The notes below the pieces were generated by a model that made no database searches, was not told the origin of the DNA, and was given only the letters and a program-made list of their open reading frames with translations. Below are positions 54,083 through 61,774 of a stretch of 64,000 nucleotides of DNA, piece by piece. The position numbers were made by a program, and so were the translations under genes. How positions within the stretch are numbered: the stretch's first letter is position 1; every line of letters begins with the position of its first letter. Origin of the DNA: Porphyrobacter sp. HT-58-2. GTDB lineage: Bacteria; Pseudomonadota; Alphaproteobacteria; Sphingomonadales; Sphingomonadaceae. The stretch is taken from assembly GCF_002952215.1 (NCBI RefSeq), contig NZ_CP022600.1:62001-126000 (forward strand). The letters run 5' to 3'.

Positions 54083-54766
54083 CTGGTTCCACTGCTATCG
54101 TGCAAAGGGCCCCAGACGTCCTATGTTGGACCGGTGCATGAAGGCGCACTGCACCAGCTAGAGTTCGGGCTTGAAGCCAGACGCCAGGAACGGCAACCCG
54201 GCGCGCAAAAAGGCGATGCTGTTGGGTGCGGTGTCGAATGATGTAAAGGTTTGCCCAGGAAAGCCGCCAGAAATGATCATGGAGGCCCAGGTCACCATCT
54301 GACCGACCACCACCCGCCACGTGCCGCAATCGGCCTCGAACTGGACACGGTACCACCTCGCCTACGGTCCGGACGCCCCCTCCACCGCAGTGTCCACGCA
54401 ATCGTCACCTAACACGCTTCAGCCCGGGTTCCGCCCTGCAAGGCGCATCACCAAACCGGAAAGTAGCCGCGACCCCATAGCGTCCCCTTGAGGATATTAG
54501 AGGCCTAGCGTGTCACCGCTTTTCATGGACGGCAAGTTACCGGCAGAGCAGGCGCAATTGATGACTGCAATGGGGTCGGTTTCAGAATGTCGGCTGCTTG
54601 CGGGAAATCCGTTAAAGTTGCCGGGCAGGTTTCGGGATCGCTCACCGGCCCCGCTCATGACCGAGGATGGGTGGCTAGGTGAATGGCTGCTTTTTCGTCT
54701 TAAGAAGCGAAAAGCGGACGACTGTTCAAGCGTTTGCGGCTATCTTAATGGCGAAGGAGGCCGCAA
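54083..54766. other. intergenic region with gene relic and repeat copy
   Basis: About 680 bases without an intact gene. On the minus strand (about 54157-54359) a short frame encodes VTWASMIISGGFPGQTFTSF and ends LPFLASGFKPEL, with no start nearby, and looks like a worn 3' end of a lost gene. From about 54563 a copy of the dispersed repeat runs to about 54674. The last bases hold the strong Shine-Dalgarno GGCGAAGGAGG for the next gene. Confidence 0.45.
54563..54674. repeat. copy of dispersed M1/M2 repeat
   Basis: GACTGCAATGGGGTCGGTTT at its left end matches the copy at 58083. CCCGCTCATGACCGAGGATG followed by GGTGG at its right end matches the copies at 42518 and 55323. This is the most complete uninterrupted member in the window. 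Confidence 0.5.
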
Positions 54767-55195
54767 ATGAACCTGACGCCCCACCAGCGGACATTGGTCG
54801 TCGCAGGCGCACTACTGTTCTTGATTGGCCTACTACAGGGAGCCCTCGTGCAGAGCTTTCTGAATCCGCGTATGGCGCTCTCGGCCCACCTCACGGCTGT
54901 TCAAAGCGGTATGGCAATGATGATTGTGGGGGCCCTGTGGACGTCAGCCGATCTCCGTCCGACCTTTTCCAACATAGCGCGGTGGACAATTGTTATCGGC
55001 ATGTTTGCCCTTTGGGCCGGTCTGACTGCATCAGCAATTACTGGCGCGAGCAGCAATCTGCCCATTGCTGGCGCTGGACATAGCGCCGCCCAAACAACGG
55101 AGAACTTGGTTTCGATTGCCGTGCTCGGTGGCAGTGTCTTGATGACCATCGGGTGGTCGATATTCGTATTGGGGCTCGTTCGCGCGAAGCGTTGA
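54767..55195 (+). CDS. small integral membrane protein, HabA (hydroxylaminobenzene mutase)-like
   Basis: 142 aa with four hydrophobic segments (LVVAGALLFLIGLLQG, GMAMMIVGALW, IVIGMFALWAGLTAS, LGGSVLMTIGWSIFVLGL). SAHLTAVQSGMAMMIVG resembles the HL..vQnG block of hydroxylaminobenzene mutases, which rearrange hydroxylaminobenzene to 2-aminophenol; many relatives lack that activity. It is preceded by AAGGAGG. Its neighbours are repeats, so context gives no clue. Confidence 0.55.
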   Translation: MNLTPHQRTLVVAGALLFLIGLLQGALVQSFLNPRMALSAHLTAVQSGMAMMIVGALWTSADLRPTFSNIARWTIVIGMFALWAGLTASAITGASSNLPIAGAGHSAAQTTENLVSIAVLGGSVLMTIGWSIFVLGLVRAKR

Positions 55196-55236
55196 GTATC
55201 GACCGCTTTCAAGCCTGCTCAACGAATGGCTGAAGG

Positions 55237-55346
55237 TCTGCTTCGGGGTCGATAGCGGACCGGCAGAAATTTTTCGAGAGCTGGGGATAGCCCCCATACG
55301 GCTTTCGGGATTGCGCGTTGGTCCCGCTCATGGCCGGAAGTGGGTG
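55237..55346. repeat. copy of dispersed M1/M2 repeat, interrupted by the IS
   Basis: TCTGCTTCGGGGTCGATAGC marks the left end, and CCCGCTCATGGCCGGAAGTG followed by GGTG the right. The IS1182-type element begins at 55347. Sequence beyond its other end (56876, GGGTGGTTTGCTG) continues the repeat, so the insertion split this copy. Confidence 0.5.
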
Positions 55347-56875
55347 GATTGTGTTGAAAAACTCCCCCTTGCAATCGAGCTAAAGTATTGATTCTATGTC
55401 TCTGCAAGCAGGCGGAGATGTCGGATGATGGGTGAGCGGACGGTGGCGCAGGAGGCGCTGTTCTACAGCTTCAACCTGGAGCGGCATGTTCCGGCGGACC
55501 ACCTGCTGCGCTCGATCGATCGGTTTGTCGACCTGTCGGGCATTCGCGAACATTTGCGGCCGTTCTACAGCTCGACTGGACGGCCATCGGTTGATCCCGA
55601 GCTGATGATCCGGATGCTGATCATCGGCTATTGCATGGGCATCCGGTCCGAGCGGCGGCTGTGCGAGGAGGTGCACGTAAACCTCGCCTATCGCTGGTTC
55701 TGCCGCCTGGGGCTGGAAGGCGATGTGCCCGACCACTCGACCTTCTCGAAGAACCGGCACGGCCGCTTCCGTGATAGTGATCTGCTGCGCCAGTTGTTCG
55801 AGATGACCGTTGCGCGCTGCATTACCGAGGGGTTGGTCGGCGGTGAGGGCTTTGCGGTCGACGGCAGCCTCGTGCGCGCCGATGTGAACCGCCAGCATGC
55901 CGTCGATCAGGCCGATGGTCTGCCGGACCCGGCCACCAGCCATGCCGTTCGCGAGTATCTGGCTGTGCTCGATGATGCGGCCTTCGGGGGAGCAACTCCG
56001 GTGCCGCCCAAGCAGCTGGCGGTCGCCGATCCGGCCGCGCGCTGGACTGCGGCAAGCCGCGAGCGCGCCTTCTTCGCCTATGCCACCAACTACCTCATCG
56101 ATCTCCAGCACGCGGTGATCGTCGATGTCGAGGCGACCACCGCCATCCGCCAGGCCGAGGTGACCGCCCAGCGCCGCATGATCGACCGGACGCAGGAGCG
56201 CTTTGGTCTGTGGCCCGAGCGGCTCGTGGGCGATACCGGGTATGGCGATGCGAAGAACCTGTCCTGGCTGGTCGAAGAGCGCGGCATCGAGCCGCACATC
56301 CCGGTGGTCGATCATTCCGCCCGGCGCGGTGATACCTTCGAGCGTTCCGCCTTCACCTTCGACCATGAGGACGACAGCTATATCTGCCCTGCCGGCAGGC
56401 GGCTGCCCAGAGCCAGAGGGTCTATAGCAATGCCCGCCAGTCGGTCGATGAAGACGGCATGCTGCGCTACCGTGCCAGCAAGCTCGACTGTGACGCCTGC
56501 GCTCTCAAGCCGCGCTGTTGCCCGACACAGCCAGCGCGCAAGATCCTGCGTTCAGTCCACGAGGGCGCCCGTGATCTCGCCCGCGATATCGCCACAACCG
56601 ACGCCTATCTGGTCTCACGTCGCCAGCGCAAGAAGGTCGAGATGCTGTTCGCGCACCTCAAGCGCATCCTCAGAATGGATCGCCTGCGCCTGCGAGGTCC
56701 AAACGGCGCAAGAGACGAGTTCCTCCTCGCTGCCACCGCCCAAAACCTCCGCAAGATGGCCAAGCTGATCCCCATGCCAGTCACTCCAGCCCCCGCATAA
56801 GCGGGGACCAAGCCTGCGCGCCGCATCTAGACTCGCACCAGCGCTAGTCTCAGCGCCGGGTTTTTCAACACAATC
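55347..56875 (+). mobile_element. IS1182-type insertion sequence
   Basis: Terminal inverted repeats are identical over 16 bases: GATTGTGTTGAAAAAC at 55347-55362 and its complement at 56860-56875. The five bases GGGTG occur immediately outside both ends (55342-55346 and 56876-56880), a likely target duplication. One transposase frame, now broken, fills the interior. Insertion was into a dispersed repeat, 44 bases before the PadR -35 box. Confidence 0.85.
55425..56800 (+). pseudogene. IS1182-family transposase, frameshifted
   Basis: The first frame (55425 to about 56408) carries YSFNLERHVPADHLLRSIDR, RPSVDPELMIRMLIIGYCMG, HSTFSKNRHGRF and AVDGSLVRADVN with the first catalytic Asp, LVGDTGYGD with the second, and YICPAGRRL. 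Coding then jumps to another frame, VYSNARQSVDEDG to KVEMLFAHLKRILRMDRLRL, which holds the final catalytic Glu region, ending at 56800. The switch occurs at CTGCCCAGAGCCAGAGGG (near 56408); loss of one base there would explain it. Transposases of this family are usually single-frame, so it is probably inactive. Confidence 0.85.
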
Positions 56876-56918
56876 GGGTGGTTTGCTGCCGCCTGAGTTC
56901 ACCACCGAAGCAGCTACC

Positions 56919-56950
56919 TTGACACTCTACATAGGGCTATGTAGAGTGTC
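56919..56950 (+). promoter_or_regulatory. padR promoter with overlapping palindromic operator
   Basis: GACACTCTACATA (56921-56933) and TATGTAGAGTGTC (56938-56950) are perfect inverted 13-base arms around GGGC. TTGACA (56919-56924) lies at its left edge and TAGAGT (56942-56947), 17 bases on, is a plausible -10. Transcription would begin at about 56955, the ATG of padR, so the mRNA may be leaderless. The arrangement fits autorepression by the PadR protein. Confidence 0.65.
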
Positions 56951-56954
56951 TGAT

Positions 56955-57254
56955 ATGGTGAATCCTCCCAAACTGACCCCTCAGACGATGAAGGTGTTGA
57001 CGGCACTTTATAATCATCCCGGCTCGTCCGGTGCCGATGTATGTAAGTTGAGTTCGCTACCTTCTGGCACCGTATATCCGATTCTTGGACGCCTTGAGAG
57101 TGCAGGTTGGCTGAATAGCCAGTGGGAGAACATCGACCCCAGAGCGGCCGGAAGGCCAAGAAGGCGTTTCTATTTCCTTTCCGCAGGCGGGGCCGCTGAA
57201 GCGAAGAGAGGCGCCTCCGAAGCCGCAAGCATTTATGCGAGTTTTGCGTCATGA
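56955..57254 (+). CDS. PadR-family transcription regulator
   Basis: 99 aa from the ATG at 56955. The winged helix is LTPQTMKVLTALYNHPGSSG and LPSGTVYPILGRLESAGWL, and the wing GRPRRRFYFLSAGGAAEAKR is the typical PadR ending. The ATG follows a perfect palindrome covering the presumed promoter. The stop overlaps the next gene as ATGA, a common pairing of PadR with a membrane protein. Confidence 0.85.
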   Translation: MVNPPKLTPQTMKVLTALYNHPGSSGADVCKLSSLPSGTVYPILGRLESAGWLNSQWENIDPRAAGRPRRRFYFLSAGGAAEAKRGASEAASIYASFAS

Positions 57255-58018
57255 AGGAAGTGGTCGTCGCGCTCCTGATCGCCTTCCTCGCATTTGAGAT
57301 TAACGCTTGGTACCCAAGGTTGCTCTCACAGATTGTCATTTTCGCCACGCGGCGTCTGCCGCCTCGACAGCGCGAACGGTATCGAGAGGAATGGTCGGCT
57401 CATTTGTGTGAGACGCCCGGCGCAATCGTGAAACTTTGGCAGGCAGTTGGCTTTGTGTGGGCTTCGGGGGGGATGTTTCCTCGCTGGCGGCGAGGCATTG
57501 CGCACATCCGTTTTATTCGTCGCTGTGAGGCTGCTGAGCGTTTAACCCAAAGGGCGCTTGATTTGGTTTTCGCTACGGGCACACTGATCGCACTCGCCCC
57601 TTTACTATTTTTTGTCACCATCACCCTGAAGATTAGTGGTCCGGTATTTGAGCGGCGCCGACATGTTAGAGTAGATGGTGTCTGTTTCGAGGAATTGCGA
57701 TTCTGCACAGTTGGGGGTGAAAGCAAATCAAGCGATTGGCATTTACGTCTCCGCTATTTTCTAAGGCGAACAGCGATCAGTGAATTACCGCTGTTGCTCA
57801 ACATTTTTCGAGCAGATATGACATTCGTGGCCACACGAAATGCGCCCACGCAAATGAAACAAGTTAAGCCTTCGCTGTTAGAAATGCGAGATGTAACCAT
57901 GCGAGCTAGGAATCGGCGTCATCGCTCGATCATGCATACAATTGCGATTACCGCTGGGTTATACATTACCGCCATAGGCGCCGCAGCGAAGTCTTTGCTT
58001 TTGTACAACGACGAGTGA
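57251..58018 (+). CDS. membrane protein with degenerate sugar-transferase-like domain
   Basis: 255 aa. The N-terminal TM segment (VVVALLIAFLAFEINAWYP) is followed by RQRERYREEWSAHLCETPGA, a segment common in membrane proteins paired with PadR. Then QRALDLVFATGTLIALAPLL, ISGPVFERRRHVRVDG and LRRTAISELPLLLNIFRADM align with bacterial sugar (phosphoglycosyl) transferases. The expected catalytic Asp-Glu pair reads SE instead of DE in ISELP, so activity is doubtful. A last TM segment is at about 230-248. Perhaps a signalling or regulatory derivative. Confidence 0.7.
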   Translation: MKEVVVALLIAFLAFEINAWYPRLLSQIVIFATRRLPPRQRERYREEWSAHLCETPGAIVKLWQAVGFVWASGGMFPRWRRGIAHIRFIRRCEAAERLTQRALDLVFATGTLIALAPLLFFVTITLKISGPVFERRRHVRVDGVCFEELRFCTVGGESKSSDWHLRLRYFLRRTAISELPLLLNIFRADMTFVATRNAPTQMKQVKPSLLEMRDVTMRARNRRHRSIMHTIAITAGLYITAIGAAAKSLLLYNDE

Positions 58019-58307
58019 ACCAGATTTGGAGTGGCACAGACTCATTGCTTGTAAGAGCCTCCGGCGCTGAGGCTGGCGTGACGTCTGCTTTGGGGTCGGT
58101 TGCTGAATTTCGGCTTTTGGCAGAACCCCGGCCCAAGCTGACCGACCGGTATTGGCGAACCCGGTCAGTCAGAATGTCGATTGGGAACAGCGGTTATGTC
58201 CCAGACCCTGCCAGTCATGCTGGAACGTAGCTTGTTTGTGTGCTTAGGATCCGCACTCGCTATCATTTTGCCCCGCCTATGCCGCTGATTTGGGAAAAGT
58301 CCCGTGG
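58019..58307. other. intergenic region with repeat copy
   Basis: About 290 bases without a credible gene. GTCTGCTTTGGGGTCGGTTG (58083-58102) is another copy of the dispersed repeat, best matched by that at 54563. The right part contains the presumed promoter of the exonuclease operon, but no clear box is visible. Confidence 0.45.
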
Positions 58308-58383
58308 CTGAGCCTCTGTTGGAGGTCAGCAGGTAGAGGGGAAAAGGGCCCTTCGGGCTGACCTCGTAACAACGAGGTGAAGT
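58308..58383 (+). promoter_or_regulatory. structured 5' leader with mutually exclusive hairpins (candidate translational switch)
   Basis: Four segments can pair alternately. 1: CTGAGCCTC (58308-58316). 2: GAGGTCAGC (58322-58330). 3: GCTGACCTC (58357-58365). 4: ACGAGGT (58372-58378), which holds the Shine-Dalgarno of the gene starting at 58384. Segments 2 and 3 are complementary over nine bases; 1 pairs with 2 with a bulge; 58361-58367 pairs with 4 over seven. If 1:2 and 3:4 form, the ribosome site is hidden; if 2:3 forms, it is free. All complementarity is read directly; regulation is inferred. Confidence 0.6.
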
Positions 58384-59328
58384 ATGAATACCAACAACGA
58401 CAAGGGCGCGTCCGGCAGCGCGGGCACCCTACACAATGCCGCATATCTTAGCGGGGGGCAGCAACGCGTGCTGCTGCCGGTCCGAACCCGGAGCGAATGG
58501 CCAAAGCAGCCTGCCGCCGATCGACCGCTACGGCGGATCGCCATCATCGACACTGAAACGACGGGTCTGGACTGGATCCGGCATTCCGTCATCGAGGTCG
58601 CGGCCGCCGCCGTCCTCGTCGATGACGCGGGGCGGATCGCGGCCATTCCTAGTCTGGGGTCAGGACTGAATGATCCCGGTCACCCCCTGCCGCCGGAGAT
58701 CGTGGAACTGACCGGTTTGACTGATGCCATGGTTGCGAACCGGGAAATCGACCGCGACGAGCTCGGCGCCTTTCTCGCATCGTGCGAGGCCGTGCTGGCC
58801 TTCAATGCGGGTTTCGATCGGCCCTTTGTCGAGGCCTTGCTGCCAGATCTGCCCGCCATGCGCTGGGGCTGCGTCATGGCCGATGTCCCGTGGCGCAAGC
58901 TTGGCTTCGAAACCGGCCCCCAGAACTATTGCCTCATGCAGGCTGGCCGTTTTGCCGCCGGAGCTCACAGGGCGAAGGACGATGTGCTTTCGCTGATCGA
59001 ACTGCTGGATCATGTCTGCGCCGATGGTCAGAGCATCATGGCCAAGGTGCTGGCCGCGATCGATGCGCCGGCGTGGCGGTTCGAGGCGACGTGGGCGAGC
59101 TACCACCAGCGGGATCTGCTGCGGGACCGGCGCTATCGCTGGCGAGCGGAAGGCCGAAGCGGCGTCTGGCACAAGCATATCCGCGCTGATCAGTATCAGT
59201 CGGAATGGGACTGGCACCTGAGCGTCATTGGCCATGAGCCCTCGGTCATCCCGCTGCCGGCGACCGAAAGGTATCGCCATGATCGGTCGTGGAAGCCGGT
59301 CGAACGCAAAGCGAAGATTACCGCCTGA
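58384..59328 (+). CDS. DnaQ-like 3'-5' exonuclease
   Basis: 314 aa. The DEDDh core has ExoI IAIIDTETTGLDW (Asp and Glu), ExoII LAFNAGFDRPFVEALLP (Asp), and ExoIII AHRAKDDVLSLIELL (His and Asp). PPEIVELTGLTDAMV is the usual loop. The first 50 residues are variable, and the C-terminal 100 residues (WASYHQRDLLRDRRYRWRA) are not typical of DnaQ. It could trim DNA or RNA in defence or element maintenance. Translation may be controlled by the structured leader just upstream. Confidence 0.82.
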   Translation: MNTNNDKGASGSAGTLHNAAYLSGGQQRVLLPVRTRSEWPKQPAADRPLRRIAIIDTETTGLDWIRHSVIEVAAAAVLVDDAGRIAAIPSLGSGLNDPGHPLPPEIVELTGLTDAMVANREIDRDELGAFLASCEAVLAFNAGFDRPFVEALLPDLPAMRWGCVMADVPWRKLGFETGPQNYCLMQAGRFAAGAHRAKDDVLSLIELLDHVCADGQSIMAKVLAAIDAPAWRFEATWASYHQRDLLRDRRYRWRAEGRSGVWHKHIRADQYQSEWDWHLSVIGHEPSVIPLPATERYRHDRSWKPVERKAKITA

Positions 59329-59419
59329 GGGCGGTGTGAGTGAGCTGGATCCGGGAAAGGAAAAGGCTTTGTTCCCCCATGCGCGGGGGAGCGTCACACT
59401 AACAAGGAACTATGAAACA

Positions 59420-59962
59420 ATGAGAAATCTTAACCTCGGCGGGGCCTGCCCCCGCCGGCCGATCACGCACGCCATTGCCCGGGCCATGCTGCATCCGACC
59501 GCACCGGTCGATGTTGCATTGGGCGACTGCGACCTCGGGGTATTCGCCGTCAACGGCACATATGCTGAGTGCATTCAGGTCCTGTCCGGCGTGGCCATCG
59601 ACAAGCGGCGGCCGTGGCTGGCGGCCACGTTCGCCGATGATGCGTCGACACAGCTGCGCGGCCTGTTGCTGATGCGCCCTTTCCACGGGCAGCTTCATGT
59701 TTGCCTGGTCGAGCCGTGCCTTACCCAGGCTGGCAAGCCGATGCTTCTGGTAAGCGCCGACCGAATGCAGGCGTTCGAGCTGGATGCCGCTGGCCGTCTG
59801 GTGGAGCGTGCCGTGCCTTCCGCGGGAAAGCTCAAGAAGGGCATTGACCGGGCCTGGGCCGATCTCACCCGCCGCATGTTGGCGGTGACCACCGAGGCCG
59901 GCGAGTTCCGGTTCGGCAGCTGGATCGCTGTCGTCCCGGTTCAGGAAGCTCGGCCCCGCTGA
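59420..59962 (+). CDS. hypothetical protein
   Basis: 180 aa from the ATG at 59420, 91 bases after the exonuclease stop. The start is preceded by CAAGGAAC. It contains APVDVALGDCDLGVFAVNGT and RRPWLAATFADDASTQLRGL. No recognisable catalytic motif, signal or TM segment. It shares direction and spacing with its neighbours, so it is probably in the same accessory operon. Upstream codons up to 59228 overlap the exonuclease and are not used. Confidence 0.6.
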   Translation: MRNLNLGGACPRRPITHAIARAMLHPTAPVDVALGDCDLGVFAVNGTYAECIQVLSGVAIDKRRPWLAATFADDASTQLRGLLLMRPFHGQLHVCLVEPCLTQAGKPMLLVSADRMQAFELDAAGRLVERAVPSAGKLKKGIDRAWADLTRRMLAVTTEAGEFRFGSWIAVVPVQEARPR

Positions 59963-59988
59963 CGGGCCGTCATCCCCAAGCACCGCGA

Positions 59989-60021
59989 AAGGGCGGCGCT
60001 CCTCAAGAGTGCTGCCCTTTT
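59989..60021 (+). terminator. probable intrinsic terminator or attenuator
   Basis: AAGGGCGGCGCTC (59989-60001) and GAGTGCTGCCCTT (60007-60019) form a 13-bp stem, with two G-U pairs, around CTCAA, followed by TTTT overlapping the stem end (60018-60021). It lies 27 bases after the stop of the 180-aa gene. Confidence 0.55.
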
Positions 60022-60042
60022 CCGCATCTGAAAGGAAACTGC

Positions 60043-60666
60043 ATGCATGATGACGATACCGGCGATGATGATGACGGCGCCCTCCCGGGGTCAGGATCAC
60101 GCCACCCTCTGACGCTGTGCTCGCTCATCATCATCCGCAACCGCCCTGAATACACCCCGCGTTCTGCGATCTCGTCCTACGCCCTGTTCACGGTGAACAA
60201 GGTCGGCGAATGCGAAGCCCGGTTCGACATTGTCCATCGGGTGTGGGACCGGGAGGATTCCAGAGCCGCCATCATCGATGGCTTGGCCGAACTCATCCCG
60301 GCGGGATCAACTCTGCTGGTTCGCCATCCGCCACGTGCATTCGAAGCGCTACGCCCAACTGCCGCAGGAGGTGATGTCCGCCCACCGAATGACACCCAGC
60401 TGATCATGCGCCGGGTGCCGGGTCTCCGGCCAATGCCGTTCACCGTTCCGGACAGCAGGCTGATCGCAGCGGGCCACAATCTCGGCCTCGAGATGGCGTT
60501 GCGATCTTCGACGCCGATCAAACGTCGGCGCCGTGCACCGCTGGAGGCCATGGCCTTGTGGGGCCTCTACACCACTGCGTTCTGTCGCCCGGCAGAAGCA
60601 CGCGCGCTGATTGCTGCATTCCATGCCTGGCAGGTGATCGAGCGGGCGAAGCCGCTCCCGTTCTGA
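60043..60666 (+). CDS. hypothetical protein
   Basis: 207 aa from the ATG at 60043, preceded by GAAAGGAAACTGC. It begins with an acidic stretch (MHDDDTGDDDDGALPG). ISSYALFTVNKVGECEARFD and GLAELIPAGSTLLVRHPPRA suggest an alpha/beta fold. The C-terminal helices are basic (RSSTPIKRRRRAPLEAMALW). A diverged nuclease fold would fit the neighbours, but the expected acidic motifs are not evident. Not recognised. Confidence 0.6.
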   Translation: MHDDDTGDDDDGALPGSGSRHPLTLCSLIIIRNRPEYTPRSAISSYALFTVNKVGECEARFDIVHRVWDREDSRAAIIDGLAELIPAGSTLLVRHPPRAFEALRPTAAGGDVRPPNDTQLIMRRVPGLRPMPFTVPDSRLIAAGHNLGLEMALRSSTPIKRRRRAPLEAMALWGLYTTAFCRPAEARALIAAFHAWQVIERAKPLPF

Positions 60667-60810
60667 CGCCAATGCGTAATGGCGTCAGGGAACGAGATCG
60701 CCGCACACCATAGGCGCAACGGCCCGGGCAACAGCGGCACAGCGGGAAGAGCAACGAAAGGAAGGGGGAAGGGAGTGGGTTGGGATCAACCCATGAAAGG
60801 AAAAAAGGAA

Positions 60811-61605
60811 ATGCCCAAGTTCACGTTCATCGACATCGAATCCCTCTGGGATCCACAGCTCCACGAGGCCTATCTCGCGATCGATCCGAAAGGCGACAGG
60901 AATACCGATCGCCATGGCAATATCCGCCACCGTCTCGCCTGCCGGCGCGTTATCGCCGCCGCAGCTTTCGACGTTGAAGTCCTGGACGGCGGCGCGATTG
61001 CGATCGGAGGACTGCGCGCGTGGGATGAGCATCAATATGGTGACGAGGTGGAGGTGGTAAGCAGGCTGTTCGAACATCTCCGCCAGCGCCCGGACACCCA
61101 CGCCGTCACCTGGAGCGGGCTCGCGGCCGATTTGCCGCTCCTTACTCTTGCCGCGATCGAGCACCGCCTCGTGCTGCCGCCACAACTCCGGGCGAACATG
61201 TTGCATGCTGCCCGCCGCGGTTCATGGCGCCCTCACATCGACCTTGCCCTGCAGATGAAGGGCAATGGTCGCGACTGGTCGCACATGACCGAGGTCGGAC
61301 TGAGGCTGGGACTTCCAGCCGAGTTGTTCGCAGGCAAGGCCGATATCGCCGAACCGCAGAGTGGCAAGGAGTGGCTGGCGATGCGCCACCGGGTCGGCAC
61401 CGACTGCATCCTCACCGCCATGATCGCGCTGGTTTATTGGCGGGCGAACGGCCTGATCGCCCTCGATCAGGTGGCCGCCCTCCACAACATCGCCGACTGG
61501 TGCCTGCGGAACAAAGCCATCGCCGAAGCCCATGAAGCGCCGCTGGCTAATCTTAGGGCAGAAATGTTCAGGCGCATGGGCGACGAGTGGCAGGAGGCGG
61601 TGTAG
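60811..61605 (+). CDS. PolB-like predicted 3'-5' exonuclease
   Basis: 264 aa from the ATG at 60811, which follows AAAGGAAAAAAGGAA; an ATG at 60793 is less likely. MPKFTFIDIESLW carries the ExoI-like Asp and Glu, HAVTWSGLAADLPLL is in the ExoII position with an Asp, SWRPHIDLALQMKG follows, and HRVGTDCILTAMIAL could hold the last Asp. The order resembles DEDDy-type exonucleases, though the Tyr is replaced. It is the second nuclease-like gene of this accessory operon. Call by motif, not by close family. Confidence 0.6.
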   Translation: MPKFTFIDIESLWDPQLHEAYLAIDPKGDRNTDRHGNIRHRLACRRVIAAAAFDVEVLDGGAIAIGGLRAWDEHQYGDEVEVVSRLFEHLRQRPDTHAVTWSGLAADLPLLTLAAIEHRLVLPPQLRANMLHAARRGSWRPHIDLALQMKGNGRDWSHMTEVGLRLGLPAELFAGKADIAEPQSGKEWLAMRHRVGTDCILTAMIALVYWRANGLIALDQVAALHNIADWCLRNKAIAEAHEAPLANLRAEMFRRMGDEWQEAV

Positions 61606-61774
61606 CTAAGCGCCTGATAACCCGGCCTTAAAAAATCACGCCTTAGGCTCCACGATATGGTCGATGCCCACAAGACGCAGTGGTCTCTACACACTCATGC
61701 GCCGGAACGGGAAAACTCGGACAGCCTGTCCGAATTTTTCTGCTTCGGCGCATGGTCATGTGAGGGCGTAATGC
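61606..61774. promoter_or_regulatory. intergenic region with nested inverted repeats
   Basis: CATGCGCCG (61696-61704) and CGGCGCATG (61746-61754) enclose TCGGACAG (61717-61724) and CTGTCCGA (61726-61733), followed by ATTTTT. The inner hairpin with its T-tract resembles an intrinsic terminator. The outer arms could instead give a longer structure before the sigma-like gene at 61775. Confidence 0.5.

Noticed and set aside
55425..56800. Programmed ribosomal frameshift in the IS transposase
   Set aside because: No slippery run such as AAAAAAG lies near 56408, and this family is normally single-frame; a simple one-base loss explains the break better.
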